Virus record (IMG/VR): IMGVR_UViG_3300021197_000079
Location: 1-20,838 of that record
Direction: 5' to 3' (one strand)
DNA: 20,838 nt
Origin: a virus
The notes beneath the pieces are model-generated. The model was given only the letters and a program-made list of their open reading frames with translations, had not been told where the DNA came from and searched no databases. Positions within the stretch are counted from its first letter, which is position 1; every line of letters starts with the position of its first letter. A program made the position numbers and the translations under genes. Below, piece after piece: positions 6,909 through 14,180 of the stretch.

Positions 6909-9322
6909 TAGCCAAAGGCCCTTCGCATCTGACCGCCTCGTTGACGGGAATTAATAATCTTCGCCTCAGTCATCTGAGCGATCTTAGGTGCAGCTTGTGC
7001 AATAATCTTCTTGACAGACTCATCACCGTTAGCAGAGAAGTTGAAGGTCTGGTGTACTGTTACGTTGCCACCGCCTTCTACACCCAGCTTACCACCAGCA
7101 CCTCGCTTCAGTGGCATGATAGCCTCTGGACCAGCCTCACCCATGAGACCAGTACGACCACCGGACATGCCGAAGTAAGTAGGAGAGCCTACAACACCAC
7201 CGTTAGCGAACGGTATTACATTACCTGCACTAAATGCTCCACCCTTCTGGAACCCGAAGATAGAGCTTACGATACCTCCCAAAGCACCTCCACCAGACTG
7301 AGCGCCAGAGATAGAGCCAGAGATAGAGTTGGTAAGGCTAGTAATCAAAGGTTGCCAGATAAGGATGTCCATGATCTGCTGGATGATGTTCAGTGCCATA
7401 TCTCGGAAGGCTTCAGAGGCAGTCTTAGTGCCGTTTACAATACTCTTGAGTGCGCCTACAGTCTCACTGGCAAGGCTCTTAGATACTGCTTGTACCTTCT
7501 TCTCAGCCTCTTCTAGCTTCTTAGTAGCTGCTGCTTGCTCTTCAGTCTTCTTAATGTACTCTTCTTTAAGGGCAATGATGGTGTCGTACTGAGCAACTTG
7601 TTCTTCACTGAGGTCTGCTCTGGTAGCGCCCATCTGCTTCTCAAGCTCATAGATAAACTTTGTAAGCTCTGCTTCTTCTTTAGACAGACCGATAAGGGAG
7701 ATTTCATGGCGAAGTTGTTGTTCGGTAGAGTCAAGAACTTTCTCGATGTTCTCTTGGTACTTCTTCCAAGCCTCTACCTGTTCGTCAAGCTGCTCTGTGG
7801 TGTCTCCGGTAGCTTCCCCTGCTTCCTGCATAGCCTTCATAAGAGCTTGGATACTGAAGGTTCCGGTAGAACCTACTTCGGCAAGAACAGTCTTGAGCTT
7901 CTGATAAGCTGCCATCCCCTTTGATGAGAATGGGCCAGTTTCCGCCGTTAGTTGGTCAGCAGCGCTGTCTGCCCGTCCCGCTGATCTACGAATGCCAGCA
8001 GCAATTTTACTGGACCCTCTGCGGTCGTAGACCTCTTGCTGGATAGAGCGATTGCTGGTGACATCCATCGCCAAAAGGTCAGCCTGATAGCCAGAGCCAG
8101 CGAGGTTTGTCCCGGTCAAGCCTAACTGGTCAGCAAGGGGTAAATTAGAAATCTTACTAAAGAGGTCATCAACACCTCTATAGATGGTCATCAGAACACC
8201 GTTAAATGCTTGGATAATGCCATTAAGAGCAGCGACACCAGCATTCTTTACGCCCTTCCAGAAGATAGCAAAGCCAGCTTCAGCACCTGATTGCCAACCA
8301 TGTAGAGCATCAAACATGTTAGCTAGGCCATTCTTGAAGTCAGCCTCTACTCGTAAGATAGCTGCTGTTAAGGAGTTTCCAACCCCCTCAAAGACAAACT
8401 TAATGTCTTCTCCAAAACCGTTGGCAACATTTCCAAGCAAGGCAAATGCCTCTGCAAAAGAGCCTGTAGCCTCCCTTAGCTGTAACATCTTATCCAGAAC
8501 AAAGCCAAGACCAACAGCCAAAGCACCGATACCTGTGGTAATAAGTGCCGACCTGATTATCTTAAAAGCGTTAGCACCTACAGTCCCGAAGGTTGCCATA
8601 GCAAAGGTAGCCGCCTTAATCCCGTAGACAATCCCCAGTCTACCAAGCCACACGGCAGCAAAAGCCGTTGCGTATGCTATAATCTTTTGTAGGTTATTGG
8701 CGAGAAGGTTAACAGCAGACATGGCCACGCCAGAAATAGCGCTGAATAGTTGTCTCATAAGAGTGGCTATAGGCTCAAGCTCACCCTTGAGCTTTGCCAT
8801 CTCATCAGCAGCAGCACCAGTACCAGTCTCCATCTGAGACAGTGGTGCAGCAAAGGCTGTAAAGATAGCCAACACAGCACCAGCAATAGCACCCATAGGG
8901 CCAAAGATACCGAGAAGCTGTGAACCCTGCTGACCGAAGGCTACAAAGGCATTAGTGCCACCTTGAAGCTGTACTGCAAAGTCACCAACCTGATAACCTA
9001 CTTGCTGTAGTCCAACAGAACCAAAGCGCTTAAAGCTACGAGTACCCTGCACAAGGGCGAGGTTCATACGTTGTACTTGCTTGGTGGTGTAGCCGTACTG
9101 AACACCCAACGATTTAAGAGCCGCATTTGCTTGGCGTTGGCTGGCTACACCAAGGCGTACTGCGTCGTTGACTTGCTTCAGCGCCCTATGGAACTCTCGC
9201 TCCTTGCGGATAAGCGGGGCAAGGTCTTTAGCCAGTCTGTCGTTGGCAGACGACAAACTCTCAACTTGCTGCGCTGCTCGTTTTAACTCTGAAGAGTCTA
9301 CGGTGATCTTAATATCAGCCAT
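6908..9322 (-). CDS. Tail tape measure protein
   Basis: This 804-residue protein sets tail length and occupies the tube lumen in long-tailed phages. The N-terminus (about 10-75) is helical and charged. Hydrophobic, glycine- and alanine-rich segments follow at about 136-160, 213-250 and 258-280, as is usual for tape measures. A long coiled-coil-prone region (about 520-640, rich in Glu, Lys and Gln) precedes a conserved-looking C-terminal part with ASEAFRDMALNIIQQIMDIL and, near residues 725-747, GLMGEAGPEAIMPLKRG, a signature common at the end of tape measure proteins. The gene overlaps the end of the frameshifted chaperone by 8 bases, with GAGGG about 7 bases upstream of its ATG. By the rule of thumb of about 1.5 Angstrom per residue, 804 residues suggest a tail of roughly 110-120 nm. 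Confidence 0.93.
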   Translation of the reverse strand: MADIKITVDSSELKRAAQQVESLSSANDRLAKDLAPLIRKEREFHRALKQVNDAVRLGVASQRQANAALKSLGVQYGYTTKQVQRMNLALVQGTRSFKRFGSVGLQQVGYQVGDFAVQLQGGTNAFVAFGQQGSQLLGIFGPMGAIAGAVLAIFTAFAAPLSQMETGTGAAADEMAKLKGELEPIATLMRQLFSAISGVAMSAVNLLANNLQKIIAYATAFAAVWLGRLGIVYGIKAATFAMATFGTVGANAFKIIRSALITTGIGALAVGLGFVLDKMLQLREATGSFAEAFALLGNVANGFGEDIKFVFEGVGNSLTAAILRVEADFKNGLANMFDALHGWQSGAEAGFAIFWKGVKNAGVAALNGIIQAFNGVLMTIYRGVDDLFSKISNLPLADQLGLTGTNLAGSGYQADLLAMDVTSNRSIQQEVYDRRGSSKIAAGIRRSAGRADSAADQLTAETGPFSSKGMAAYQKLKTVLAEVGSTGTFSIQALMKAMQEAGEATGDTTEQLDEQVEAWKKYQENIEKVLDSTEQQLRHEISLIGLSKEEAELTKFIYELEKQMGATRADLSEEQVAQYDTIIALKEEYIKKTEEQAAATKKLEEAEKKVQAVSKSLASETVGALKSIVNGTKTASEAFRDMALNIIQQIMDILIWQPLITSLTNSISGSISGAQSGGGALGGIVSSIFGFQKGGAFSAGNVIPFANGGVVGSPTYFGMSGGRTGLMGEAGPEAIMPLKRGAGGKLGVEGGGNVTVHQTFNFSANGDESVKKIIAQAAPKIAQMTEAKIINSRQRGGQMRRAFG

Positions 9323-10054
9323 TCATAACCCTCATGTAAACTAAGTCAAGCCGCTTCACTGCTTCTACTTCTCTGGCAGATAGGGGCGTCTGAGTTAGTT
9401 CCTTCCATGCTTTGATTTCTTGGTATGTTATCGGGTTAGGGCCACTGAAGCCTGATGTCCTTGCAGACGATAAAGAGAAAAAGGCAGACCAGAGATACTC
9501 TAGGGAAATAGGGAAGTCGGGGCCTTCTAATTCCTTTGGAGTACGTCCTGTCTGCCTTTCTACTTGCTCTAAGTGTTCTAGTTTTGAAGCGCCGTCTTGA
9601 CTCTTGGATAGGTCGAAGCTCCATTCAGCATACTCGACCAGTTCGTCAATTAGGCTTGCGTAAAATCCAGAGTTTCGTTAATCGCCTCTTCAAGCTGGTC
9701 TTTAATCCAGAAATACTCGGTGTAGATTTCCTTAGCCTTGACCACAGAGAGCTTAGGGCTTTCACCATCATAAGTGATGTCCCATTCTTTTGTAGCTTTA
9801 GCTAGTACGTCGATAGACGACTTCTCTAGGTCGGCAGCAGAGATTTGTACTTTCTTGCTCTTCTGCATCTGTGCTAGTCGCTTATCGGTCTGCTCATGCA
9901 CCAGCTTCTTATACTCCTTGGAGTGTGGTGCATGAAGAGTGATACTCATCTCACGCTTCTTAGTGCCTTCGTTCATCAGAGGCTCTAGGGTATTTGGATG
10001 TACCAGAATAACTTCGATTGTGTCGGAAGTTGGGGTGAGGTTCTTCAAATCCAT
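9315..10054 (-). CDS. Tail assembly chaperone, frameshifted long form (GT-like)
   Basis: The product is the 131 N-terminal residues of the short chaperone joined by a -1 shift to a 115-residue extension (9662 down to the TGA at 9315-9317), 246 residues in all. The extension has no ATG until six residues before its end, yet reads as coherent protein with WSFDLS, LEYLWSAFFSLSSARTSG, PNPITYQEIKAW and LSAREVEAVKRLDLVYMRV. Leucine- and tryptophan-rich sequence like this is typical of the T part of GT chaperones. The zero frame stops at 9650-9652, and the -1 frame is open only after a TAA about 13 bases before the TTTT run, so the shift must occur in a short window. Position between tube and tape measure matches the lambda G/GT arrangement. 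The slip site (GGATTTT) is not a canonical XXXYYYZ heptamer, so the exact shift point is inferred. Confidence 0.82.
9650..10054 (-). CDS. Tail assembly chaperone, short form (G-like)
   Basis: This 134-residue protein lies between the tail tube and tape measure genes, the standard place of the G chaperone, which helps the tape measure fold and recruits tube subunits. The sequence starts DLKNLTPTSDTIEVILVHP, has a short beta-rich N-terminal part, then a charged helical part (KEYKKLVHEQTDKRLAQMQK) and ends TLDFTQA. AAGGA about 8 bases upstream supports the ATG at 10054. No enzymatic motif is present. The strongest argument for its identity is the -1 frame extension that begins at its last codons. 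It is not a virion component in known systems. Confidence 0.85.
   Translation of the reverse strand: MDLKNLTPTSDTIEVILVHPNTLEPLMNEGTKKREMSITLHAPHSKEYKKLVHEQTDKRLAQMQKSKKVQISAADLEKSSIDVLAKATKEWDITYDGESPKLSVVKAKEIYTEYFWIKDQLEEAINETLDFTQA
9662..9668 (-). promoter_or_regulatory. Candidate -1 ribosomal slip site (GGATTTT)
   Basis: In the transcript direction the sequence is CTG GAT TTT ACG CAA GCC TAA. A Phe tRNA on TTT can re-pair perfectly one base upstream (T-TTT), giving TAC GCA AGC CTA and entry into the extension. The P-site Asp codon would re-pair poorly on GGA, so this is a weak or atypical heptamer. The zero-frame stop lies 9 bases beyond the slip codon. Confidence 0.5.
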
Positions 10055-10094
10055 TGTCGGGTTCCTTTGGGTTAATTCGGGTTACTAAATGAAT

Positions 10095-10129
10095 GAGAGA
10101 GGGAGCCACCCGACAAGCTCACCTCTCTC
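10095..10129 (-). terminator. Strong hairpin between tail tube and chaperone genes
   Basis: GAGAGAGG + GAGC pairs with GCTC + CCTCTCTC around a 10-base loop with one bulged base, giving a 12-bp stem in the 93-base gap after the tube gene. The transcript continues ATTCATTTAG, a poor T-run, so termination is probably partial. It may instead protect the 3' end of the abundant capsid and tube mRNA and reduce expression of the tape measure side. Confidence 0.55.
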
Positions 10130-10147
10130 CCCTCGGCCAAGGGATTC

Positions 10148-11059
10148 TTATGCCGTAGTGATCTTCAAGTTGGTAAGTTCTGTATCGTCGTACAGGGCCA
10201 CAAACGGCAGGGTTACTACACGGGAGCTTGGGCCATCAACAGGAATGTCTGCTGCATTGAACTTCACCCGTGGGAAAAGGAAGGTCATGGTGTTAGCGGA
10301 AGGATCAGCTACAGATACTTCGATAGCGCTCTCGGTCTCGTTAAGAAAACGGTTGACAAGAGCAAGGTCTTCAAAGTATGCAGTTACGGTGCCTTCTACT
10401 TCTGCACGCCCAAACTCAAGAGCGGGGGCTGAGTCGCTGCCTACAACAAAGGTAGGAGAGAACGAGTTGGTCACTGTGAAGTCTACGCTAGTAATGATGG
10501 ACAAGGCAGAAGCTGCACCAATGCCGTCTACATCAGCTACCTTGAGAGCGCCAGAGTAAGCATCAAACGGCTCACCTACGCCACCAGCAGCTACAGTCTT
10601 CTCTGTACCAGAGATAGCCATGTCTTTGCCAACCATACCAAAGGTAGCAGATACCATCTGGTTAGGGGCCATAGAAACGCTCATGGTAGAAACAGAACAA
10701 CCCGTGAACAAACGGGCTTGGTCGATGTCAGCAGCATAATCCTCAAGGGTGAGGAACTTAGGTGTTGTGCCTACCTTAATAACTCCGGTACTGAAAGCTG
10801 ACAGCATAGCTGACTCAATCAGGCTGTCGTAAGCAGTGTCACGCAAGTCTACAGCAACATCACCTGATACGGACTTGTTACCATGACGGTCTACACGGGG
10901 CATACGGTCTGGCTGAATTTCGTTGCCAGCCACACGCTCCTTGGACAGGTTCATGGAGTGGCTGTTGAATGGGAGATTGGTATAAGAACTAGCCGCAGAC
11001 CCGAAAGTGCTTTCAACACCGAAAGCCAAACGAGAACGAGAACCTTGTGCGAAAGCCAT
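10148..11059 (-). CDS. Major tail tube protein
   Basis: The 303-residue protein fits a tail tube subunit by length, position (after the tail terminator, before the chaperones) and sequence: an N-terminal RSRLAFGVESTFGSAAS motif (about 8-24) characteristic of one family of phage tube proteins, then RVDRHGNKSVSGDVAVDL (about 54-71) and long stretches of beta-forming residues. The second half (about 185-280), with SVDFTVTNSFSPTFVVGSD and VEGTVTAYF, looks like a second beta domain. AAGGAGGAA about 5 bases before the ATG is the strongest ribosome binding site in the window, as expected for a high-copy virion protein. It polymerises as rings around the tape measure. The two-domain reading is inference. 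Confidence 0.85.
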   Translation of the reverse strand: MAFAQGSRSRLAFGVESTFGSAASSYTNLPFNSHSMNLSKERVAGNEIQPDRMPRVDRHGNKSVSGDVAVDLRDTAYDSLIESAMLSAFSTGVIKVGTTPKFLTLEDYAADIDQARLFTGCSVSTMSVSMAPNQMVSATFGMVGKDMAISGTEKTVAAGGVGEPFDAYSGALKVADVDGIGAASALSIITSVDFTVTNSFSPTFVVGSDSAPALEFGRAEVEGTVTAYFEDLALVNRFLNETESAIEVSVADPSANTMTFLFPRVKFNAADIPVDGPSSRVVTLPFVALYDDTELTNLKITTA

Positions 11060-11070
11060 TTGCTTCCTCC

Positions 11071-11493
11071 TTAGTTATAAATGTAGAACCCGATGTTCAC
11101 CGGGACATAATAAAACGGAGTGTCTAACCCGCCACCTTCTCGTTCGGCATAGTCGATAGACACAAGAATAGTCTCAGTATCACTGTTCGTGTAAGAGACA
11201 TCTGTGGTCGCTTCAAAGGCATTAAGCACCTTGTCCGCAATCTCATCTGCTGCACCGGGACCATTGCCCTCTGCGGCGTAACAGACTACGGTGAATACTC
11301 CACCATAGCGTTGCTGGGGATTTAAGCCTCGTACAGCGGGTCTACGAGATTGAGGCACAAAGAACGTCTCTACATAGGAAGTACCGTTGGTGCGGTCAAA
11401 GGAAACGTTCTCATGGGAAATAGCTGGGATACCGGATACGGCGGCTAGTTTAGTCTCTAGGGCTGCACGAATGTCTCTGTATATACTAGCCAT
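11071..11493 (-). CDS. Tail terminator protein
   Basis: This 140-residue protein has the composition and place of a tail terminator (lambda gpU-like), which caps the tube and contacts the neck. It starts with a helix (IYRDIRAALETKLAAVSG), followed by alternating strands with RTNGTSYVETFFVPQ and YGGVFTVVCYA, a helix (ADEIADKVLNAFE) and C-terminal strands ending YYVPVNIGFYIYN. This alpha-beta order, including the F-x-V-x-C/x-Y strand and the A-D-x-I helix, matches the family as I know it. It lies 2 bases after the preceding gene and 11 bases before the tube gene, whose strong ribosome binding site fills the gap. Confidence 0.75.
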   Translation of the reverse strand: MASIYRDIRAALETKLAAVSGIPAISHENVSFDRTNGTSYVETFFVPQSRRPAVRGLNPQQRYGGVFTVVCYAAEGNGPGAADEIADKVLNAFEATTDVSYTNSDTETILVSIDYAEREGGGLDTPFYYVPVNIGFYIYN

Positions 11494-11495
11494 GC

Positions 11496-11927
11496 TTACC
11501 TACCGTGTTGCCGAATAATCTTGTCTACGATCTGCTTCTTCCGCTCAACCTCAATAGCATGAGGCGCACGGTTGATGAAGTAGTAGTTACCAGCTTGGAG
11601 GGCTATACCCTCTTCAACTGAACCGCCGGGGCTACCCACCTCTACGGTCTTCTTAATGTCGTTTACTAGGCTGTTGAGGCCCTTGCCTCGTTCAGCGCCT
11701 TTGTCACGACCTCTTGGCCTATTGTCGGAGGACTTGCTACGGCCTCCACCAAGGTTGTCCTTGAAGGACCAAGAGTTGACGAATGCCCCTGTATCTACAG
11801 GAGAGGCCAGAACAACCGTCCTAGCCACGTCAGTCATCTTGCGCTCTACAGCGTCTTCGAGCATCTCATCAATCTCTGCCAGCTTAGCCTTAAGAGCAGG
11901 GGAGACTTTTAGCTTGGGAACTGCCAT
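11496..11927 (-). CDS. HK97 gp10-like tail completion/neck protein
   Basis: This 143-residue protein shows the hallmark of HK97 gp10-family neck proteins: an N-terminal helix, then VVLASPVDTGAFVNSWSF (about 38-55), where S-P-V-D-T-G-x-x-x-x-S-W is the usual signature, then a basic, glycine-rich loop (GGGRSKSSDNRPRGRDKGAERG) and a C-terminal part with YYFINRAPHAIEVE (about 114-127), equivalent to the family's N-x-x-x-Y-A-x-x-x-E-x-G region. It starts on the stop codon of the preceding gene (TAATG). The family joins the tail to the head-tail connector. The basic loop of about 25 residues is longer than I usually expect. Confidence 0.8.
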   Translation of the reverse strand: MAVPKLKVSPALKAKLAEIDEMLEDAVERKMTDVARTVVLASPVDTGAFVNSWSFKDNLGGGRSKSSDNRPRGRDKGAERGKGLNSLVNDIKKTVEVGSPGGSVEEGIALQAGNYYFINRAPHAIEVERKKQIVDKIIRQHGR

Positions 11928-12283
11928 TACTCGAAGGTCTCACAAAGGTAACAGACAGCCTGACCACCACTAAAGATGGTACGAACGGTAGTAATATTTA
12001 CCGTATCTCCATTCCCTAAAATCTGGTCTTCGTCATCAGGGGTAGCTGAAAGACCTTTAGCGGGAATGACACAGGCTCGTCTGCCTCTCCTAGTCTGATT
12101 GAGGTCAGAAATACCCTCTGCTAGGTTATAAAAGTATCCAGTAAAGGAATAGTCCGTAGTCGCACTTCCACTAACAGTACCAGTGGAAGCATTGTAAGTG
12201 CCTCCGGTGGTGACCTTGCGGAGTGTAAGAGTTTCGCCAAAGTCTTGGACCAACTTCAAAAGGTCACTTGCATTAAACGACAT
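11927..12283 (-). CDS. Head closure/head-tail joining protein candidate
   Basis: This 118-residue protein sits between the connector adaptor and the gp10-like neck protein, the expected site of the head closure (stopper) protein. It begins with a helix (ASDLLKLVQDFGETLTLRKV), then GTYNASTGTVSGSATTDYSFTGYFYN, a small beta barrel-like pattern with Y-x-x-x-T-G-x-x-x-G, followed by RRACVIPAKGL and DQILGNGDTVNITTVRTIF. The G-Y/F-x-x-x-x-G pattern and total length resemble gp16/gpFII-like stoppers. No enzyme motifs. The start codon is 11 bases after the previous gene's stop. The assignment rests mainly on order and length. Confidence 0.65.
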   Translation of the reverse strand: MSFNASDLLKLVQDFGETLTLRKVTTGGTYNASTGTVSGSATTDYSFTGYFYNLAEGISDLNQTRRGRRACVIPAKGLSATPDDEDQILGNGDTVNITTVRTIFSGGQAVCYLCETFE

Positions 12284-12293
12284 GGACTATTCC

Positions 12294-12752
12294 TCACTCG
12301 TAATCCGCAGAACCGTTGTAGTTCGGTGGGTTGCGGAAACGATCCCTGCGGAAAGATGGGGTGACACGATCAGTGTCTTGTCTTACCACAGAGATAGTTG
12401 CCTTACTGAGGCCCCCAGCTTTGACGCCGAGACCGGACTGTCTTTTGGACTCAGACTCAAGAGTTTCCGCAAGGGCCATGTAATGGGTGTGAAGATCAGA
12501 GTAACTAGCGCTAAGAGCGCCATCAAGCTCAGTGTCAACACGGCGGCTATACTTAGCTGCAATAGCTCGGCAGCAATAAGCACCAGCCTCATAAACATTA
12601 TTACTGGACTCAGTAAGAACAAAAGCAATTTCATCGTCTTGTACCTGTACGTCAAGTGGATCAGTGTCACCTACGAGAAAACGTACTGCATTGCGACGGC
12701 CAGTCGCAGTGGTGGTATTAAGATCGTCAATATCGTAGGTAAAGTCTGACAC
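12294..12752 (-). CDS. Head-tail connector adaptor protein (gp6/gp15-like)
   Basis: I place the start at the GTG at 12752 (152 residues): it overlaps the upstream stop by one base (TAGTG) and has GGGAG 8 bases upstream. A longer reading begins at a TTG at 12776 without a good ribosome binding site. The protein reads RRNAVRFLVGDTDPLDVQVQ, then DDEIAFVLTES, a helical segment with AYCCRAIAAKYSRRVD, and ends with a polar tail. The R-x-x-I/V-G-D-T-D...DEEI/DDEI start and A-A-K-x-x-x-x-V-D helix are typical of all-helical connector adaptors that ring the portal. The polar C-terminus with GGLSKATISVVRQD may reach toward the neighbouring stopper. Confidence 0.75.
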   Translation of the reverse strand: MSDFTYDIDDLNTTTATGRRNAVRFLVGDTDPLDVQVQDDEIAFVLTESSNNVYEAGAYCCRAIAAKYSRRVDTELDGALSASYSDLHTHYMALAETLESESKRQSGLGVKAGGLSKATISVVRQDTDRVTPSFRRDRFRNPPNYNGSADYE

Positions 12753-13159
12753 TATGCTTGCTCCCAATCTGACCAAGGGCTGTTACGCCAAGTACGGATA
12801 TGACCACGTTGTTTCTTCGTGACCGTAGAAGCCTTACACTTCTTTGTGTTGTATTCACGCTCTGTCTTGGTGAACACCTTGACCTTAGTGTTAATGTTGT
12901 CTACAATAACCTTAAGTTCATCGGGGCCTAGTTCATCGAGACCATCTCCTACTACAACCTTCTGGTTGGATTCAGTCGGAGCCTCCTGCATGAGGAGACC
13001 CCGGTTGAATAGAGACATCACGTCTTGCCAAGGGATGCTTCGCTGTTGCCAGTCAAAGACATCCCCTCGCTTCCATTCGGCTCCATACCCCTTAAACTCT
13101 TGTTTAACGAGTTGGACCCAGTTAAGTTGAAAAGGAAGAAGAGAGTAGTCGGGTGTCAT
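12752..13159 (-). CDS. Uncharacterised head-region protein
   Basis: I do not recognise this 135-residue protein. It begins DYSLLPFQLNWVQLVKQEFKGYG, has a tryptophan-rich segment (RGDVFDWQQRSIPWQDV, about 32-48), an acidic middle (GDGLDELGPDELKVIVDNIN) and a strongly basic C-terminus with CKASTVTKKQRGHIRTWRNS (about 109-128). It lies between the major capsid protein (11-base gap) and the connector adaptor, and its start has an AAGGGA ribosome binding site 7 bases upstream. The basic tail could contact DNA or the acidic capsid interior. A minor head or head-completion protein is possible. No signal peptide or membrane segment is apparent. Confidence 0.7.
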   Translation of the reverse strand: MTPDYSLLPFQLNWVQLVKQEFKGYGAEWKRGDVFDWQQRSIPWQDVMSLFNRGLLMQEAPTESNQKVVVGDGLDELGPDELKVIVDNINTKVKVFTKTEREYNTKKCKASTVTKKQRGHIRTWRNSPWSDWEQA

Positions 13160-13170
13160 ACTCTAGTCCC

Positions 13171-14154
13171 TTATGCTACACAGTCAGCCCAGAAGTAGCC
13201 AAGCTCAGAGCCAACCATCTTCATCTGGTAGGACATCTTAACTTGGATCATCTCAGCAATCTGCTGGCGCTTGAGAGCGTCGTCAGAGAAGGACTCAACG
13301 GTGATACCAAGGTTGTTAGCACCCGGAATGCTGTTCCATGCGAAGGTCAGACCAGCCGCAGGAGACATCAGACCAGCAGAAGAAGGGGTGTAACAAAGCA
13401 TTGCAGAGTCACCACCAATAAAGGAGGTAGATTCAGCAGCGCCTTCAGCAGCAGTGTTCTGCACAGACTCCATGACGTAGTAGTTTTCTACCTCAAAGAT
13501 TTCTGCCAGCTTCGCCTTGGTTACGAGTGCTGTGTTAGCAACAGTAGCGCCACCGCTCAAACGAGCGATAATGTCTGCGTTGTTTACCAGAGCATCGTGC
13601 GTCTCACGACCTACAACCAGAGTGTTCGGGCGGAAACCGCCAGAAGCAAGCTGGATAGTACGAGAAGCAAGGGTTACGTCCTTAATAGGAGTAGAGCTTG
13701 CGTTGTCCCACTGATTAGAGCCGGACAGAGTGCGGTCAGTACCCCAAACACCAGTCGTAAAGAAGGTGTCAGCGAACTGCTTCTCACGGTGGATCATCAG
13801 ACGCATAGCCAGCGTTTGAGCGCCAGCAGAACGAATGTCCAGAGCAGCATCTTCGTTAGCAAGAGTTTGCTCATCGAAATCCATACCGAGACCGTACACG
13901 TCAGCAAAGTAGCTGTCGCTGGAAACCGACATGCCGATACGCTCTACTTCGGTACGAGGTGCCAGCTTCTTAACATCACCAGTACGGTTCATGTCAGCAC
14001 GGCTGTAGATGTAGTATTTGTCAGACTGCTTGTCTACGCCTACGGTAGGGAAGACTTTATCTGCAATGAAGTTTTCCTGAGACTGAGCGTAAGCCAGCGT
14101 CAGGTTGGACAATGGTGCATCAATATGCACGCTAGATGGGGTCAGCAAAGGCAT
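13171..14154 (-). CDS. Major capsid protein
   Basis: This 327-residue protein has the position of a major capsid protein, behind scaffold and decoration genes and before the connectors. Features that fit this class: an N-terminal arm with LTLAYAQSQENFIADKVFP (about 18-36), a V-x-K-Q-S-D-K-Y-Y-x-Y segment (about 40-50), a helix with MRLMIHREKQFADTFF (about 116-131), GGFRPNTLVVGRETHDAL (about 171-188), typical of capsid proteins of this type, and a C-terminal DDALKRQQIAEMIQVK helix region. An HK97-like fold is expected. AGGAG 8 bases upstream of the ATG is a strong ribosome binding site. There is no long N-terminal delta domain, in keeping with a separate scaffold gene just upstream. Confidence 0.85.
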   Translation of the reverse strand: MPLLTPSSVHIDAPLSNLTLAYAQSQENFIADKVFPTVGVDKQSDKYYIYSRADMNRTGDVKKLAPRTEVERIGMSVSSDSYFADVYGLGMDFDEQTLANEDAALDIRSAGAQTLAMRLMIHREKQFADTFFTTGVWGTDRTLSGSNQWDNASSTPIKDVTLASRTIQLASGGFRPNTLVVGRETHDALVNNADIIARLSGGATVANTALVTKAKLAEIFEVENYYVMESVQNTAAEGAAESTSFIGGDSAMLCYTPSSAGLMSPAAGLTFAWNSIPGANNLGITVESFSDDALKRQQIAEMIQVKMSYQMKMVGSELGYFWADCVA

Positions 14155-14180
14155 TTTTATTTCTCCTGTTTGCTATTCAA

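Noticed and set aside
8184-8627. A 147-codon plus-strand frame opposite the tape measure
   Set aside because: It is antisense to a well-supported gene, Ala/Pro/Lys-rich, and without a ribosome binding site or partners on that strand.
9436-9624. A 62-codon minus-strand frame starting with MELRPIQESRRR
   Set aside because: It lies wholly inside the frameshifted chaperone extension in another frame and has a basic, low-complexity composition. The extension frame is far more protein-like.
12383-12670. A 95-codon minus-strand frame with a hydrophobic start inside the connector adaptor gene
   Set aside because: A possible small membrane protein was considered, but it is fully contained in a better gene, lacks a convincing start signal and ends in ordinary shadow sequence.
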